NCBI GenBank assembly: GCA_003290165.1
Contig: QNQO01001859.1
Location: forward strand, 124,001-188,000
Source: Berberis thunbergii
Taxonomy: Eukaryota; Streptophyta; Magnoliopsida; Ranunculales; Berberidaceae
Reading direction: 5' to 3'
DNA length: 64,000 nt
Position numbers and translations under genes: made by a program. Of this stretch, positions 44,094 to 54,225 are shown in pieces (position 1 is the stretch's first letter; every line of letters starts with the position of its first letter). Under the pieces are notes generated by a model. It saw only the letters and a program-made list of their open reading frames with translations, was not told the DNA's origin and did no database searches.

Positions 44094-47000
44094 TCATGCG
44101 CCCGCTTCTCTAGTGTTCTGCTGGGTTTTTCTGAGTACCCAGTCTCCCACTCTGAATTCGTGAGGCTTAACCTTCTTGTTGTAGTATTGCGTTATTCGTT
44201 GCTGACAGGCAGCTATCTTCGCGAAGGCTAGATCCTGTTTTTCCTCGTGGAGGTCAAGTTCGTCGTGCAAGGCTTTATCGTTATTGTTTGCTTTGAATTC
44301 CTCCATTCGAAAGGTGGGCACTTTGAGTTCTGCTGGAACCATGGCTTCTGACCCGTATGCTAGGGCAAAGGGTGTTTTCTTCGGTAGGGATTATTTTGGT
44401 TTCCGATATGCTCAGAGTATTCCTGGTAGCTCTGAAACCCATTTCCCTTTGGCTGCGTCAAGTTTTATTTTGATCGCCTCCAACCTTGATACCTTTGATA
44501 GAGTTCCTTTATCGCTGACCAATACTCTAGGGATGCCAAATTTGCAGACGATGGTCGCTCATATGAATTTCTCTATTTGGAGTTGCCCTATCTTGGATAG
44601 GGCTCCGCTACGACCTATTTAGTGAAGTAGTCGACTGCCACCAGGAGAAACTTTTTGTAGGTTGATGATGAGAGCGGTCCAATGATGTCCATCTCCCATT
44701 GTGCGAATGACCATAGACTTGTCATCGGTGTCATCGACTGGATAGGCGTGTGTATGTATGGCACGATCCTTTGACATTTGTCGCATTTATGGACAATATC
44801 TTTGGTGTCTTGTTGCATCATCGGCCAGTAGTACCCTAGTGTTAAAGCTTTGTGAGCGAGGGTTCTCCTACTCGTATGATTTTCACATATCCCGTCGTGG
44901 ATCCTTATTAGGATCTGATCCGCCTCAAGAGGTGACAGGCATTAGAGCAGGGCCTGGTAGCTGATCACCTGTATAACTTGTTGTTTAAGAGAATGTACCA
45001 CGCTGCTCTATTTTTTAGTCTTCTAGCTTCGGCTTTCTCGGCCGGCAAGGTTTCGCTTTCGATATATTCGAGAATTGGAGTCATCCAACTCGTTGATGCA
45101 TTTGTAGTACAAACATCTCTGGGTTCTTCTTTGTCAATGCTTGATTGCTCTTGGTATTCAATGAGACCATTTGAGCCTTCGGCGGAGTTGAGGCTTCCTT
45201 TTCTAGCGCATCAGCTCTTTTATTGTCATCTCAAGGGCATTGTAAGAGCTCACATATTTTGAATACACTTATTGCATGGAGTACCTTTTCACGGTAGGCT
45301 ATCATGCAGGGGTCTTTGCTGTTGAATTTTCCTTTGACCTCATTGTATGCTGTTAGGTGATCTATCCAATCCTCAAGGCTAGTTTCAGGCCGGACATGAG
45401 GGCTTCATATTTGGTTTCGTTGTTTGAAGCAAAAAATTTGAATCTGACGGCTTTTTCGAGAGTGAAGCCGCTTGTAGAACGGAGTGTGATTCCAGCTCCG
45501 CTTGATTTTCCTGTCGATGATCCATCACAACGCAAGGTCCATCCCCAAATTCTTGAATCTTGGGCTTGAAGCTCCGTCTTTGGTTATTCTCTATCGTTGA
45601 ATTCAGCGATGAAGTCTGCCAGCGCTTGGGCTTTGATGACAGTTCTTAGGGCATAGCTTATGTCAAACTGCCTGAGTTTTACTGACCATTTCACCATCCT
45701 GTCGGATAACTCTGGCTTGTGCAGTACTGTGTGGAGAGGGTGCTTGGTTAGAATTGTTATAGAGTGGGCTTGAAAATAAGGCCTCAATTTCCTCGAAGAC
45801 ATGACCAGTGCCAGGGCTAACTTCTCCAGGTCTGGTTTGCCTTTGCTTCCACGAAGGTATTGCTAGCGCAGTATACTGGTATTTGGATTCACCGGTCATC
45901 TCGCACGAGAGCCGAGTTGATGGCATGGTTGGAAACAGATAAGTATAAGTAGAGTATTTCCCCTGTTACCGTTTTGAGAGCAGTTTGGGGCTCCCCATGT
46001 ATGCCTTCAAGCTCTGGAAGGTTTGTTCGCATTCTTTGTCCCATGAGAATCCTTAGCTTCCTCTCAGTGTTTTGAAGAAAGGAAGACATTTGTTGGATTT
46101 TGATATAAACCTGTTGAGTGCTGCCACCTTCTCAATCAGGTTCTGAACGTTTCTGATGTTGGTGGGGGATTTCATGTCAAGAAGGGTTTGAATCTGCTTT
46201 GGGCAAGCTTCGATTCCCTTCTGGTTCACTATGTAGCCTAGAAATTTCCCAGATTGAACTTCGAACGTACACTTTTGTGGGTTGAGTTCATCAAATATTT
46301 TCGGAGTTGGTTGAATGCTTCGGTAAGGTATTCTTTGTGGTCTAGGCTGTGGAGGCTTTTGACCAGCATATCGTCTATGTAGACCTCCATGTTCCTCTCG
46401 ATTTGTTATTTGAACATTCGGTTCACCAGTTGTTGATATGTAGCACATGCGTTCTTCAAGCCGAACGACATCACCCTGTAGCAATATATTCTTCTATCAG
46501 TTATGAAGAAAGTATTTTCTTGATCTGGGGGTGCATTAATATTTGGTTGTAGCTTGAGTAGGCGTCCATGAAGCTTAGTGGGTTGTGCTCGGATGTGGCA
46601 TCCACGATCTGATTGATGCAGGAAAGTGAGACGCTGCCATTTGGGCAAGCTTTGTTCAAGTTCGTGTAGTCTACGCACTATCCACTTCCCATTTTTCTTC
46701 CTCACCAATACGGTGTTCGCCAGCCAGTGCGGGTATCATGCTTCTTTGATCATGTCCGCGTTGAGTAACCGTTGTACCTCCTCATTTGTGATTTTATTTC
46801 TTTCAGGTGCCACGTGCCTCTTCTTTTGCCGTATAGTTTTCGTCGTGGGGTCTACCTCTAGGCGATGAGTGATTACGGACAGGTCGATTCCCACCATGTC
46901 TTGCATGGTCAATGCGAAGATGTCTTGGTTTCGCTGTAGTAGCTCTGTTAGCTATTCCGCCAATTCTTTGCTCAAATGAGAACCTATTTGATTGGCCCTA

Positions 47001-48150
47001 TTGTCGAGAGGGCCGTTGAGGTCAACCGTGACGATTTTTCCATCCGGTTGCCCATCGTTGGGTCTGTTCCGGGGGCTTACTGGAGCTTTGTCGTCTGGGA
47101 TTGGTTGCTCTATCTCGGCTTCTCTAGTAAGATTAAGAGACATCTTGGCCTCAAGACTAGTTGCCGATTGAAAGTTATTTGGTTACTATGGGGTCATGTA
47201 CTGGCATTCCCTGGCAGCTGCCAGGTCACCCCGTACGACACCTACTTTTTGGTCTACCAAATACTTAATGCATTGACGAGAGTGGAAACCACCATTCCCA
47301 TTTGTTGTAGTCAGGGCATCCCCAAAACAACATTATAAGTGGACAGTGCATCGATCACCAATAATTCTTGAAACAAAACTTTGAATCGTGGTTATCCCAT
47401 GACTACCGTTAGTTGTATTTTTCTAATCGGGAATCGCTTTTCGTCGCTGAAATCAATCATTGGATGGCTATCTGGGGTTAGGACTTCTTCCTTTAGTTGC
47501 ATGTTATGGAACTTGCGGAGGAATAAAACATTCATTGAGTTTTCTTTGTCCACCAAGAATCTCCTTACTTCCCAGCTTGCTAGGGAGATCGTTATAACTA
47601 GAATGTCATCATGTGAGAATTGGATGTCCCGGAGGTCTTCATTTGTAAAGGCTAGCGACATAGGAAGATCATGTCTCTGGGCCACGACGTCTGTCGCTCA
47701 CCGTGTATCGCTTGGATCCTCATATCTCTGAGAACTCTTTTTCTGGATCTGTTTGATTGTTCGGACTCGGAATGTGCCCCATGGAGTACGCTCGCCGATT
47801 CCTCTATTACCTTTTCGTTGGAGGATTTCCCCATCGGACTCGACCTTTTTCCTGGTAGTTCGTTCCTCCTCTAGGGCAATGTAACTCTGTGCTTCTTTCA
47901 CCAGGTATGCCATATTTGCTAGTGGGTCTAGTGTTAGGAAGTTATAGAACTTGTCGTTCCTCAGACCGTCAGTGAAGGTTGCGACAATTGTTGTGTCATT
48001 GCACACATTGATGGAAGTCAAATTCTTACTTAAGCGCTTGACGTGCATTCTCAATGTCTCGTCAGGCTTCTGCTTCATTGACCTGAGCGTCTTCGATGTT
48101 AGTAGGATTTGTTGTATATAAGATGATCTCAGATCCATCATGGGGTCCAT
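44094..48150 (-). pseudogene. Decayed Tat-type gag-pol with second RNase H
   Basis: On the minus strand: gag-like frame 48150-47698 (QKPDETLRMHVKRL, TFTDGLRNDKFY); protease region 47685-47392 (FSHDDILVITISLASWEVRR) in which the expected DxGSS active site reads DKENS; RT 46708-46406 (MVRKKNGKW, PPDQENTFFIT, MSFGLKNACATYQQLVNRMF); first RNase H with KPELSDRMVKWSVKLRQFD (45802-45584); a further RNase H near 45560-45380 (CDGSSTGKSSGAGITL, NNETKYEALMSGL); integrase zinc-binding and core start 44821-44615 (CDKCQR, WEMDIIGPL); integrase C-terminus 44342-44094. Stops and frameshifts separate the pieces, so it is inactive. Confidence 0.85.
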
Positions 48151-48337
48151 CGTTGATGCTGCCCTTACGTAGTTGACATTGCTGAAAGCGATGGTATAGC
48201 GCCAGTCTGAGCGTTTGACGTGTCCTCATGCTCTCTGTTTTTGTGTGATCTGGTGGTCACCATCTTCTTGTATTTTGAAGATAGATGATGCTAATGATTA
48301 ACTATGAATTTTTTCGTCCCCACGGACAGAGTCAAAC

Positions 48338-48985
48338 TGATGTAGTCGATTTTTTCCTCCCTGTTTGACCTTGACCTGCACAAGGAATGCACGTGAGCCA
48401 CAGAATGCCGTTGTGGTGGCCGATGACATTCCAATGCTAAAGTCAGATAGGGATCTGAGAAATGCGTAATGTTGTAAACAGATAAATTGTAGCGTACCTT
48501 AGCTTACCAACCTCATGTCTTATTTATAGTGCTGGAGTAGCTTAGTTTAGGGAAGAAGATCTTTGTGGAGATATTTATTTAATTAGGAGTTGTGTTGTGA
48601 AGGGAAGTTTCCCTATTAGACTTGTGCTCCTAGATACGCGAGAAATATTTCTCAATCATAGTGTTGTCCATAGGTAGAAGTTTTCATGTACAACATATAC
48701 TCTGGTATTTGCTTCACAGTTGGAAACAAATAGCTGTTGTCTTGCCTGTTTAAAGCTAATTCCCGAGATACTTGCCTTAATAGGGCTTACGGGTATTGGG
48801 GATAGCTGTTAGACACGTGGGCTTAGCAGACTGTAATAATTTGGGTCCGTCTGGCGGACTGCGTTGTGCGGGCTTAGAATCGCTTGGGCCGGATCAGTAT
48901 TGGGCTGACGCTTGAGCCTGTTATTCGTTGAAATCATCATGACACGTGTACGACGTAGGAGAGAGAACATTTCGATGTATAATCA
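48338..48985 (-). repeat. 5' LTR of the Tat-type element
   Basis: 648 bp on the minus strand, from the outer TGATTATACATCG (48985) to CTACATCA (48338). Confidence 0.88.
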
Positions 48986-49714
48986 GTAATTCCTCCCTTT
49001 TATGGTTTGATTCAAAACTATTATTAATTCTTTCTCTCCGATCAATTGTTAGTCACGATTGTGACAATTTCATACCTAACCCACTCGTTTGGTGCTGATA
49101 TCTTTGGGGCAATTATGGGGATTTAGATGGATACATATAAAACCAGTGTTCTAAAAAGTGCTAGGTGCTGGGCGGGCAGCGAGCAGGTGCCTAGGCGGTC
49201 TTAGGTTTTGCATTATAACTTTAATAATTTACAAAAGTTAAGCATAATACCTTATCAATTACATTCAATTTAATGCCAAGATACATATGCAAAATTTAAA
49301 AACATGAAAAATTAACAATCATGAACAAAATTTATTAAAACTCAAATGACTGAAGTTGGTCATGATGGGTACATTATATAAAATTGAATTTGTGGACAAA
49401 TATCCAAACCTACTTTTTTTTTTTTTTCTTCAAATTGCATGAATAACCTCAATCATGTTTGATAAAATCTACATTAGTAAAATTGGTGCCGGCAGATCCT
49501 TTGAGAATTTCATTAAGTAATCATCATTTGCTATAATTAGACATATATTGAATAAAAACAATTAAATAGTTTATTTCTAAAAAAGAGGAAAGAAAAATAA
49601 AATAAAATTAGAACACAATCAGCCTTATTAAAAAAATAAATCGCCCAGACCGCCTAGGCCTCCTAGACCCTGCTTAGGCCGCCCAGCCATTAACACTACA
49701 AAAAAAAGCATTAT

Positions 49715-51610
49715 TAGCTACGGAAATTAGCGACGGTTTTAACAAACCGTCACTATTTAAACACTTTGTGATGGCATAAAACTGTCGTTACTGTTTCTGA
49801 TACGGTTTCGGTACGTAAATAAACAAAACCGTCACTAAATATTTTGCGACGGCTAAAAACTGTCGCTAATACGAGTATTAGCGAGGGTATACGTCCCGTC
49901 GCTACTATATACTAATTAAATTTCATTAGCAACGGTCGATTACCGTAGCTAATCGTTTTTAAAAAATTTTGAAATATACAAAAACCAATGTAGCGACGGT
50001 TCTTTACACAAAAAATTGGTTAGCCACGGTAGCATACCGTAGCTAATCGTTTTTAAATTTTTTTTTTGAAATATCTAAAAACAATTAGCGACGGCGTAGG
50101 AACCATTGCTAGAGTTTAGAAAAAAAAATTGATTAGCCACGGTAGCATACCGTAGCTAATCGTTTTTTTTAAAAAAAATTGAAATTTCTAATAACAATTA
50201 GCGACGGCATAGGAACCGTTGCTAGAGTTTACAAAAAAAAATGGTTAGCCATGGTAGCATACCGTAGCTAATCGTTTTTTTTTTTAAAAATTTAAATTTC
50301 TAAAAACAATTAGCGACGGCATAGGAACCGTTGCTAGAGTTTACAAAAAAAAATTGGTTAGCCACGGTAGCATACCGTAGCTAATCGTTTTTAAAAAAAA
50401 ATTTGAAATTTCTAAAAACAATTAGCAGACGGCTTAGGAACCGTTGCTAGAGTTTACAAAAAAAAATGGTTAGCCGCGGTACCATACCGTATCTAATCGT
50501 TTTTAAATTTTTTTTTTGAAATATCTAAAAACCATTAGCGACGGCATTGGAACCGTTGTTAGAGTTTACAAAAAAAAAATTGAAATTTCTAAAAACAATT
50601 AGCGACGGCATAGGAACCATTGCTAGAGTTTACAAAAAAAAATGGTTAGCGACGGTAGCATACCGTAGCTAATCGTTTTTTAAAAAACAATTTGAAATTT
50701 CTAAAAACAATTAGCAATGGCTTAGGAACCGTTGCTAGAATTTACAAAAAAAATGGTTAGCCACGGTACCATACCGTAGCTAATCGTTTTTAAATTTTTT
50801 TTTTTTTGAAATATCTAAAAACCATTAGCGACGGCATTGGAAGCGTTGCTAGAGTTTACAAAAAAAAATGATTAGCCACGGTAGCTTACCGTAGCTAATC
50901 GTTTTTTTTAAAAAAAATTGAAATTTCTAAAAACAATTAGCGACGACATAGGAACCGTTGCTAGAGTTTACAAAAAAAATGGTTAGCCACGGTACTATAC
51001 TGTAGCTAATCGTTAAATTTTTTTTTAAATATCTAAAAACCATTAGCGACGGCATAGGAACCGTAGCTAGAGTTTACAAAAAAAATTTGAAATATCTAAA
51101 AACAATTAGCGACGGCGTATGAACCGTTGCTAGAGTTTACAAAAAAAAAATTGATTAGCCACGGTAGCATACCGTAGCTAATCGTTTTTTTTTTTAAATT
51201 TGAAATTTCTAAAAACAATTAGCGACGGCATAGGAACCATTGCTAGAGTTAACAAAAAAAAAATGGTTAGCCACGGTAGCATACCGTAGCTAATCGTTTT
51301 TTTTTTTTAAATTTGAAATTTCTAAAAACAATTAGCGACGGCATAGGAACCGTTGCTAGAGTTTACAAAAAAAAAAAATGGTTAGCCATGGTACCATACC
51401 AGAGCTAATCGTTTTTAAAAAAAAAAAATTGAAATATCTAAAAACCATTAGCGACGGCATAGGAACCGTAGCTAGAGTTTACAAAAAAAATTGATTAGCC
51501 AAGGTATGCTACCGTGGCTAATCAATTTTTTTTTAAATTGAAATTTCTAAAAACAATTAGCGATGGCATAGGAACCGTTGCTAGAGTTTACAAAAAAAAA
51601 TTGAAATATA
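49715..51610. repeat. Left subterminal repeat array of the CACTA element
   Basis: About 13 units, mostly 110-120 bp apart, each made of two imperfect palindromes: TAGCCACGGTAGCATACCGT followed by AGCTA, and TAGCGACGGCATAGGAACCG followed by TTGCTA, separated by A/T runs. Units lie near 50025, 50137, 50248, 50358, 50470, 50645, 50759, 50873, 50986, 51157, 51268, 51384 and 51497. Two intervals of about 170 bp look like a lost half unit. Such motifs are the expected binding sites of the accessory CACTA protein. Confidence 0.92.
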
Positions 51611-51689
51611 TAAAAAATAAATTCCATTATCTAATGGTTTTTTTTAAATATATAAAAAATAAATTCCATTAGCTAATGGTTTTTAAAAA

Positions 51690-51712
51690 AATATATATAT
51701 ATATATATATTT
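51690..51712. repeat. (AT)n microsatellite
   Basis: About 11 AT units inside the CACTA element at the inner edge of the subterminal array. Confidence 0.9.
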
Positions 51713-51893
51713 TAAAAGATTTAGCTCAATCAAAAAAATAGCTAAGTTTTACAAAGAATATTTTATTAGCTACGGCAAGTATACCGTCCCTTATAGAATA
51801 TTAAAAAAAAATTAATACAAAAATAGAACCTCATCGCAACTGTCAATAACACCTAAAAACTATATATAGCTTAATCCAACGCACTAAAACAAA

Positions 51894-51960
51894 CCACGTC
51901 ACCGATCAGCGTGAAACCAATTTAACCAATCTCCTTCAATTAACTCTCTCTCTATATAAA
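51894..51960 (+). promoter_or_regulatory. Histone-type promoter fragment (type I element and TATA box)
   Basis: CCACGTCACCGATCAGCG at 51894-51911 matches the plant histone-gene type I element (CCACGTCANCGATCCGCG) at all but one defined position. Two AACCAAT-like words follow (51915-51930), and TCTATATAAA at 51951-51960 is a good TATA box. The element is known from histone H3 and H4 promoters and gives S-phase expression. It points toward the H2B-like coding fragment that starts 14 bp beyond. Confidence 0.5.
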
Positions 51961-51973
51961 TTTAAATTTTACA

Positions 51974-52042
51974 GAGGAGAAGTCCGTCGTGGCAGAGAAG
52001 ACCCCAGAAGCAGAGAAGAAACCCAAATCCAGGATAAAACTC
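51974..52042 (+). pseudogene. Captured fragment resembling the N-terminal tail of histone H2B
   Basis: The frame from 51974 reads EEKSVVAEKTPEAEKKPKSR, like the Lys/Glu/Ala-rich tail of plant H2B, and lies just after a histone-type promoter. No histone fold follows, and the normal ATG and first codons are not present. Low-complexity tails are weak evidence by themselves; the promoter context is what makes histone likely. Another acidic-basic repeat protein is possible. Confidence 0.4.
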
Positions 52043-52596
52043 TCACTTGACACCCATCCCGGCCGCCTTTCCCTAGATGCAAGAGATCTTAGAGATCAGA
52101 GATCTCAGATATTCTCTTTGATATAAGGAGGACGACGGTAGTGCCGTGGTGGTACTATTTGTCCCTTATTCTCTACTCTCTATCGCCTCTGCCCACTACA
52201 ACCCCGCCATCTCCTGCGTGTGTCTTCTTTTTCAAGTGAGAGATAAGGTTTAGTAAATCATAAACAAGGCTAACATTTGTCGAATGTTAAAATTGCATAC
52301 ATTTGTCGAATGTTCTCTTTACCTTATATAATGGTGATTGTTACTTCAGTGCGTGACTTAAGCAAATGAGGCTCATTGAGGGAAAATGTTCTTTGTAATA
52401 GTTTTTTTGAAAGAGAAGCCTTAGAATTTCTTTCAGCTACAGTGTCTTTGATACGGTATAAGCCATCCCTACATCTTACCCATATTCTCTTTGATATTCT
52501 CACCGCATTCCATAACTTTTTTACTCTTTTTTACTAGTTGAAGGGCCTTGGTTTTTATGCAAGGTGAAACATTGTTTCATATTTATAAACTTGCAG

Positions 52597-52665
52597 ACTT
52601 TCTTCATCGGAGGGATTTCATGGGAGACAACAGAGGAGAAGTTCATGGAGCATATCAACAATTAT
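52597..52665 (+). pseudogene. Captured exon fragment of an RRM (hnRNP-like) RNA-binding protein
   Basis: After a splice acceptor (TTGCAG, ending 52596) the frame reads TFFIGGISWETTEEKFMEHI, the first strand (RNP2) and helix of an RRM as in plant hnRNP A/B-like and glycine-rich RNA-binding proteins. The similarity fades after about 23 codons with no clear donor. The rest of the RRM (RNP1) is absent. Confidence 0.55.
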
Positions 52666-52712
52666 CAAGGATTACTAACTCTATATCAATTTTTTTCCTT
52701 TGATTGTTGCAG

Positions 52713-52789
52713 AAGCAACTCCCAAATTTGTCTTTCAACTAATGAATGTGAGAGGACTTAACATTGCCCTTGTTAAAAGCCACTTGCAG
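52713..52789 (+). pseudogene. Captured exon of a GARP/MYB-SHLQ transcription factor
   Basis: A 77 bp exon between an AG acceptor (52711-52712) and a GT donor (52790) reads ATPKFVFQLMNVRGLNIALV then KSHLQ. This is the second half of the GARP (G2-like) DNA-binding domain, whose hallmark is ATPKLVLQLMNVKGLSIAHVKSHLQ-type sequence. A few substitutions (L to F, H to L) are seen. Neighbouring exons are absent. Confidence 0.65.
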
Positions 52790-53049
52790 GTATGGGAATG
52801 ATTTATAATTTATTTTTTGGATCATCTCCTGCATCTTACCCATATCCTCTTTGATACTATTACTGCATTTAAGTCAATTTTTTCTCATATCCTGCATCTT
52901 ACCCATATCATTCATCTTACTGATATCATTTTTTTACTCATATCATTTTATTTTTGATCATCTCCTGCATCTTATCCATATCCTTAATTTTTTCTAGGCC
53001 GAAAGATTGTTTAATTTCTGTAAAACTTGAAGACGCTTTGAATTTGGAC

Positions 53050-53063
53050 GGGGGGGGGGGGGG
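53050..53063 (+). repeat. Run of 14 G
   Basis: Uninterrupted G tract in the CACTA interior, in otherwise AT-rich DNA; see also 56622-56637. Confidence 0.9.
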
Positions 53064-53334
53064 ATTTTTTTGATTGAAAAGGCATGGACACTCCGAATTT
53101 GTCTTTCCAAAATCGTATTTGTTGTTTTTTAATATATTATAAACCTTGAATCAAAATTGGTAAGTTTTAGTTTGTCATTGATTGTAAATCCATGTAATTT
53201 TTTTGCTTATATATATAATATCAATTTGGGGTTGATAGGGCATAAACTTGTTTGGGATTTACAAATAAAAACACTTTGCTACGCTTTATGTCGTCCATAA
53301 GTGTTTATTTGAAAAAAATAATATATTGACGAAA

Positions 53335-53410
53335 ATTTTACTTAGCCACGGTATAATAACTGTAGCTAAGATTTACAAATCTTAGCTATGGTTTTCACTG
53401 TCCCTAATCG
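53335..53410. repeat. Internal copy of the CACTA subterminal motif
   Basis: AGCCACGGTATAATAACTGTAGC and CTTAGCTATGGTTTTCACTG: the same palindromic motif, about 1.8 kb inside the left array. Confidence 0.7.
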
Positions 53411-53499
53411 ATTAAAAAAATTACAAAAAATAAATTCCCAATGGCGCGAATAAAATTGGGAATCCCGTGTAGTTTTGTGAATAAGTGCTTTGAGAAGAC

Positions 53500-53770
53500 G
53501 AAGCAGAAGAAGTGATTTGAGAGGACGAAGCAGTGAGATGAAGAATCATTGAGAGGAAGTGTAATTTTTTAGAGGAAGAAGGTTTGGAAGAGCGATTTTG
53601 AGAGGTCGAAGGTTTGACATCCCGCGTCATGGTATTTTGAGAGGAAGAAGCTCTGCGAGAAAGACCCGCGATTTTCAGGGGAAGAAGCTGTGAGAGGAAG
53701 AAGGTCCGAGAGGAAGAACCCTCGCTTTTGAGAGGAAGAAGGTCTGAGAGGAAGAACCCGTGCTGCGTCA
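53500..53770 (+). repeat. Purine-rich GAGAGGAAGAAG repeats
   Basis: Loose repetition of TGAGAGGAAGAAGGTCTG-type words on the + strand. The long minus-strand frame here is a by-product of the repeat. Confidence 0.65.
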
Positions 53771-53939
53771 CCTGCTTAGGGGCCTGGAATACTTCTGCAT
53801 CCAAGCATTCGGCGCTAATTAGGAAGATCATCTAATTCTTCATCTTCTTCAACTTCAAGGTGGTAGAAATATGGGGTTTTTGTGCTCTAATAAGGGTTCA
53901 AGGTGAGTCAAAATAAAATCTCTCACTTAGGTTTATATT

Positions 53940-54225
53940 GTTTTGCAAATTTTAGTCTAAAGATGGAAGTAGAATTCACAGACTATATATTCTTTTGCAA
54001 ATTTTAGTCTAAAGATGCAAATTTTTTATATTCAAGGTGACTCACAGACTATAGGTTCTTTTGCAAATTTTAGTCTAAAGATGCAAATTGTTTATATTCA
54101 ACGTGACTCACAGACTATATATTCTTTTGCAAAATTTAGTCTAAAGATGCAAATTTTTTATATTGTTTTGTATTGTAAAAGTGGCGAACAACTTCTACAA
54201 TTTCCAAACTGAAAGACTTTTAGTC
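53940..54225 (+). repeat. ~63 bp tandem repeat, about four copies
   Basis: Copies of TTTTGCAAATTTTAGTCTAA followed by AGATGCAAATTTTTTATATT and CACAGACTATA, near 53943, 53993, 54057 and 54120; the first and last are partial. They lie upstream of the CACTA-encoded gene. Confidence 0.8.

Larger units (their letters stand above)
42510..48985 (-). mobile_element. Tat-type Ty3/gypsy element inserted in a chromovirus LTR
   Basis: TG...CA ends with a perfect GTAAT duplication (42505-42509, 48986-48990) that rebuilds the LTR sequence of the host element. It lies on the minus strand. The 5' LTR is 48338-48985. Next to it (48320-48337, minus strand) the sequence resembles the degenerate primer-site region of Tat elements, ending CCGTGGGGACG. 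The 3' LTR is incomplete (42510 to about 43002) and adjoins an array of ~180 bp tandem repeats. The second, archaeal-type RNase H domain (see the gag-pol entry) is what marks the Tat lineage. Confidence 0.9.
36013..49066 (+). mobile_element. Chromovirus (Ty3/gypsy) whose 3' LTR holds two later insertions
   Basis: The 5' LTR is 36013-36345 (TGTCAT...GTGACA). The outer duplication is ATTTC (36008-36012, 49067-49071), perfect. The 3' LTR starts at 40712 and is in three pieces: 40712-40732, 42262-42509 and 48986-49066, separated by a Harbinger-type element and a Tat-type element. Joined without the insertions they give about 340 bp, matching the 333 bp 5' LTR. TTGGTATTAGAGCA, a primer site, follows the 5' LTR at about 36346. 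The two LTRs are clearly diverged, more than those of the copia element. Confidence 0.93.

Noticed and set aside
47381..47731. Plus-strand open frames across the Tat-type element (46.9-47.9 kb)
   Set aside because: Reverse readings of the minus-strand gag-protease region.
53421..53831. 136-codon minus-strand open frame rich in Ser
   Set aside because: It is the reverse reading of the purine-rich GAGAGGAAGAAG repeat; no start context, no domain.
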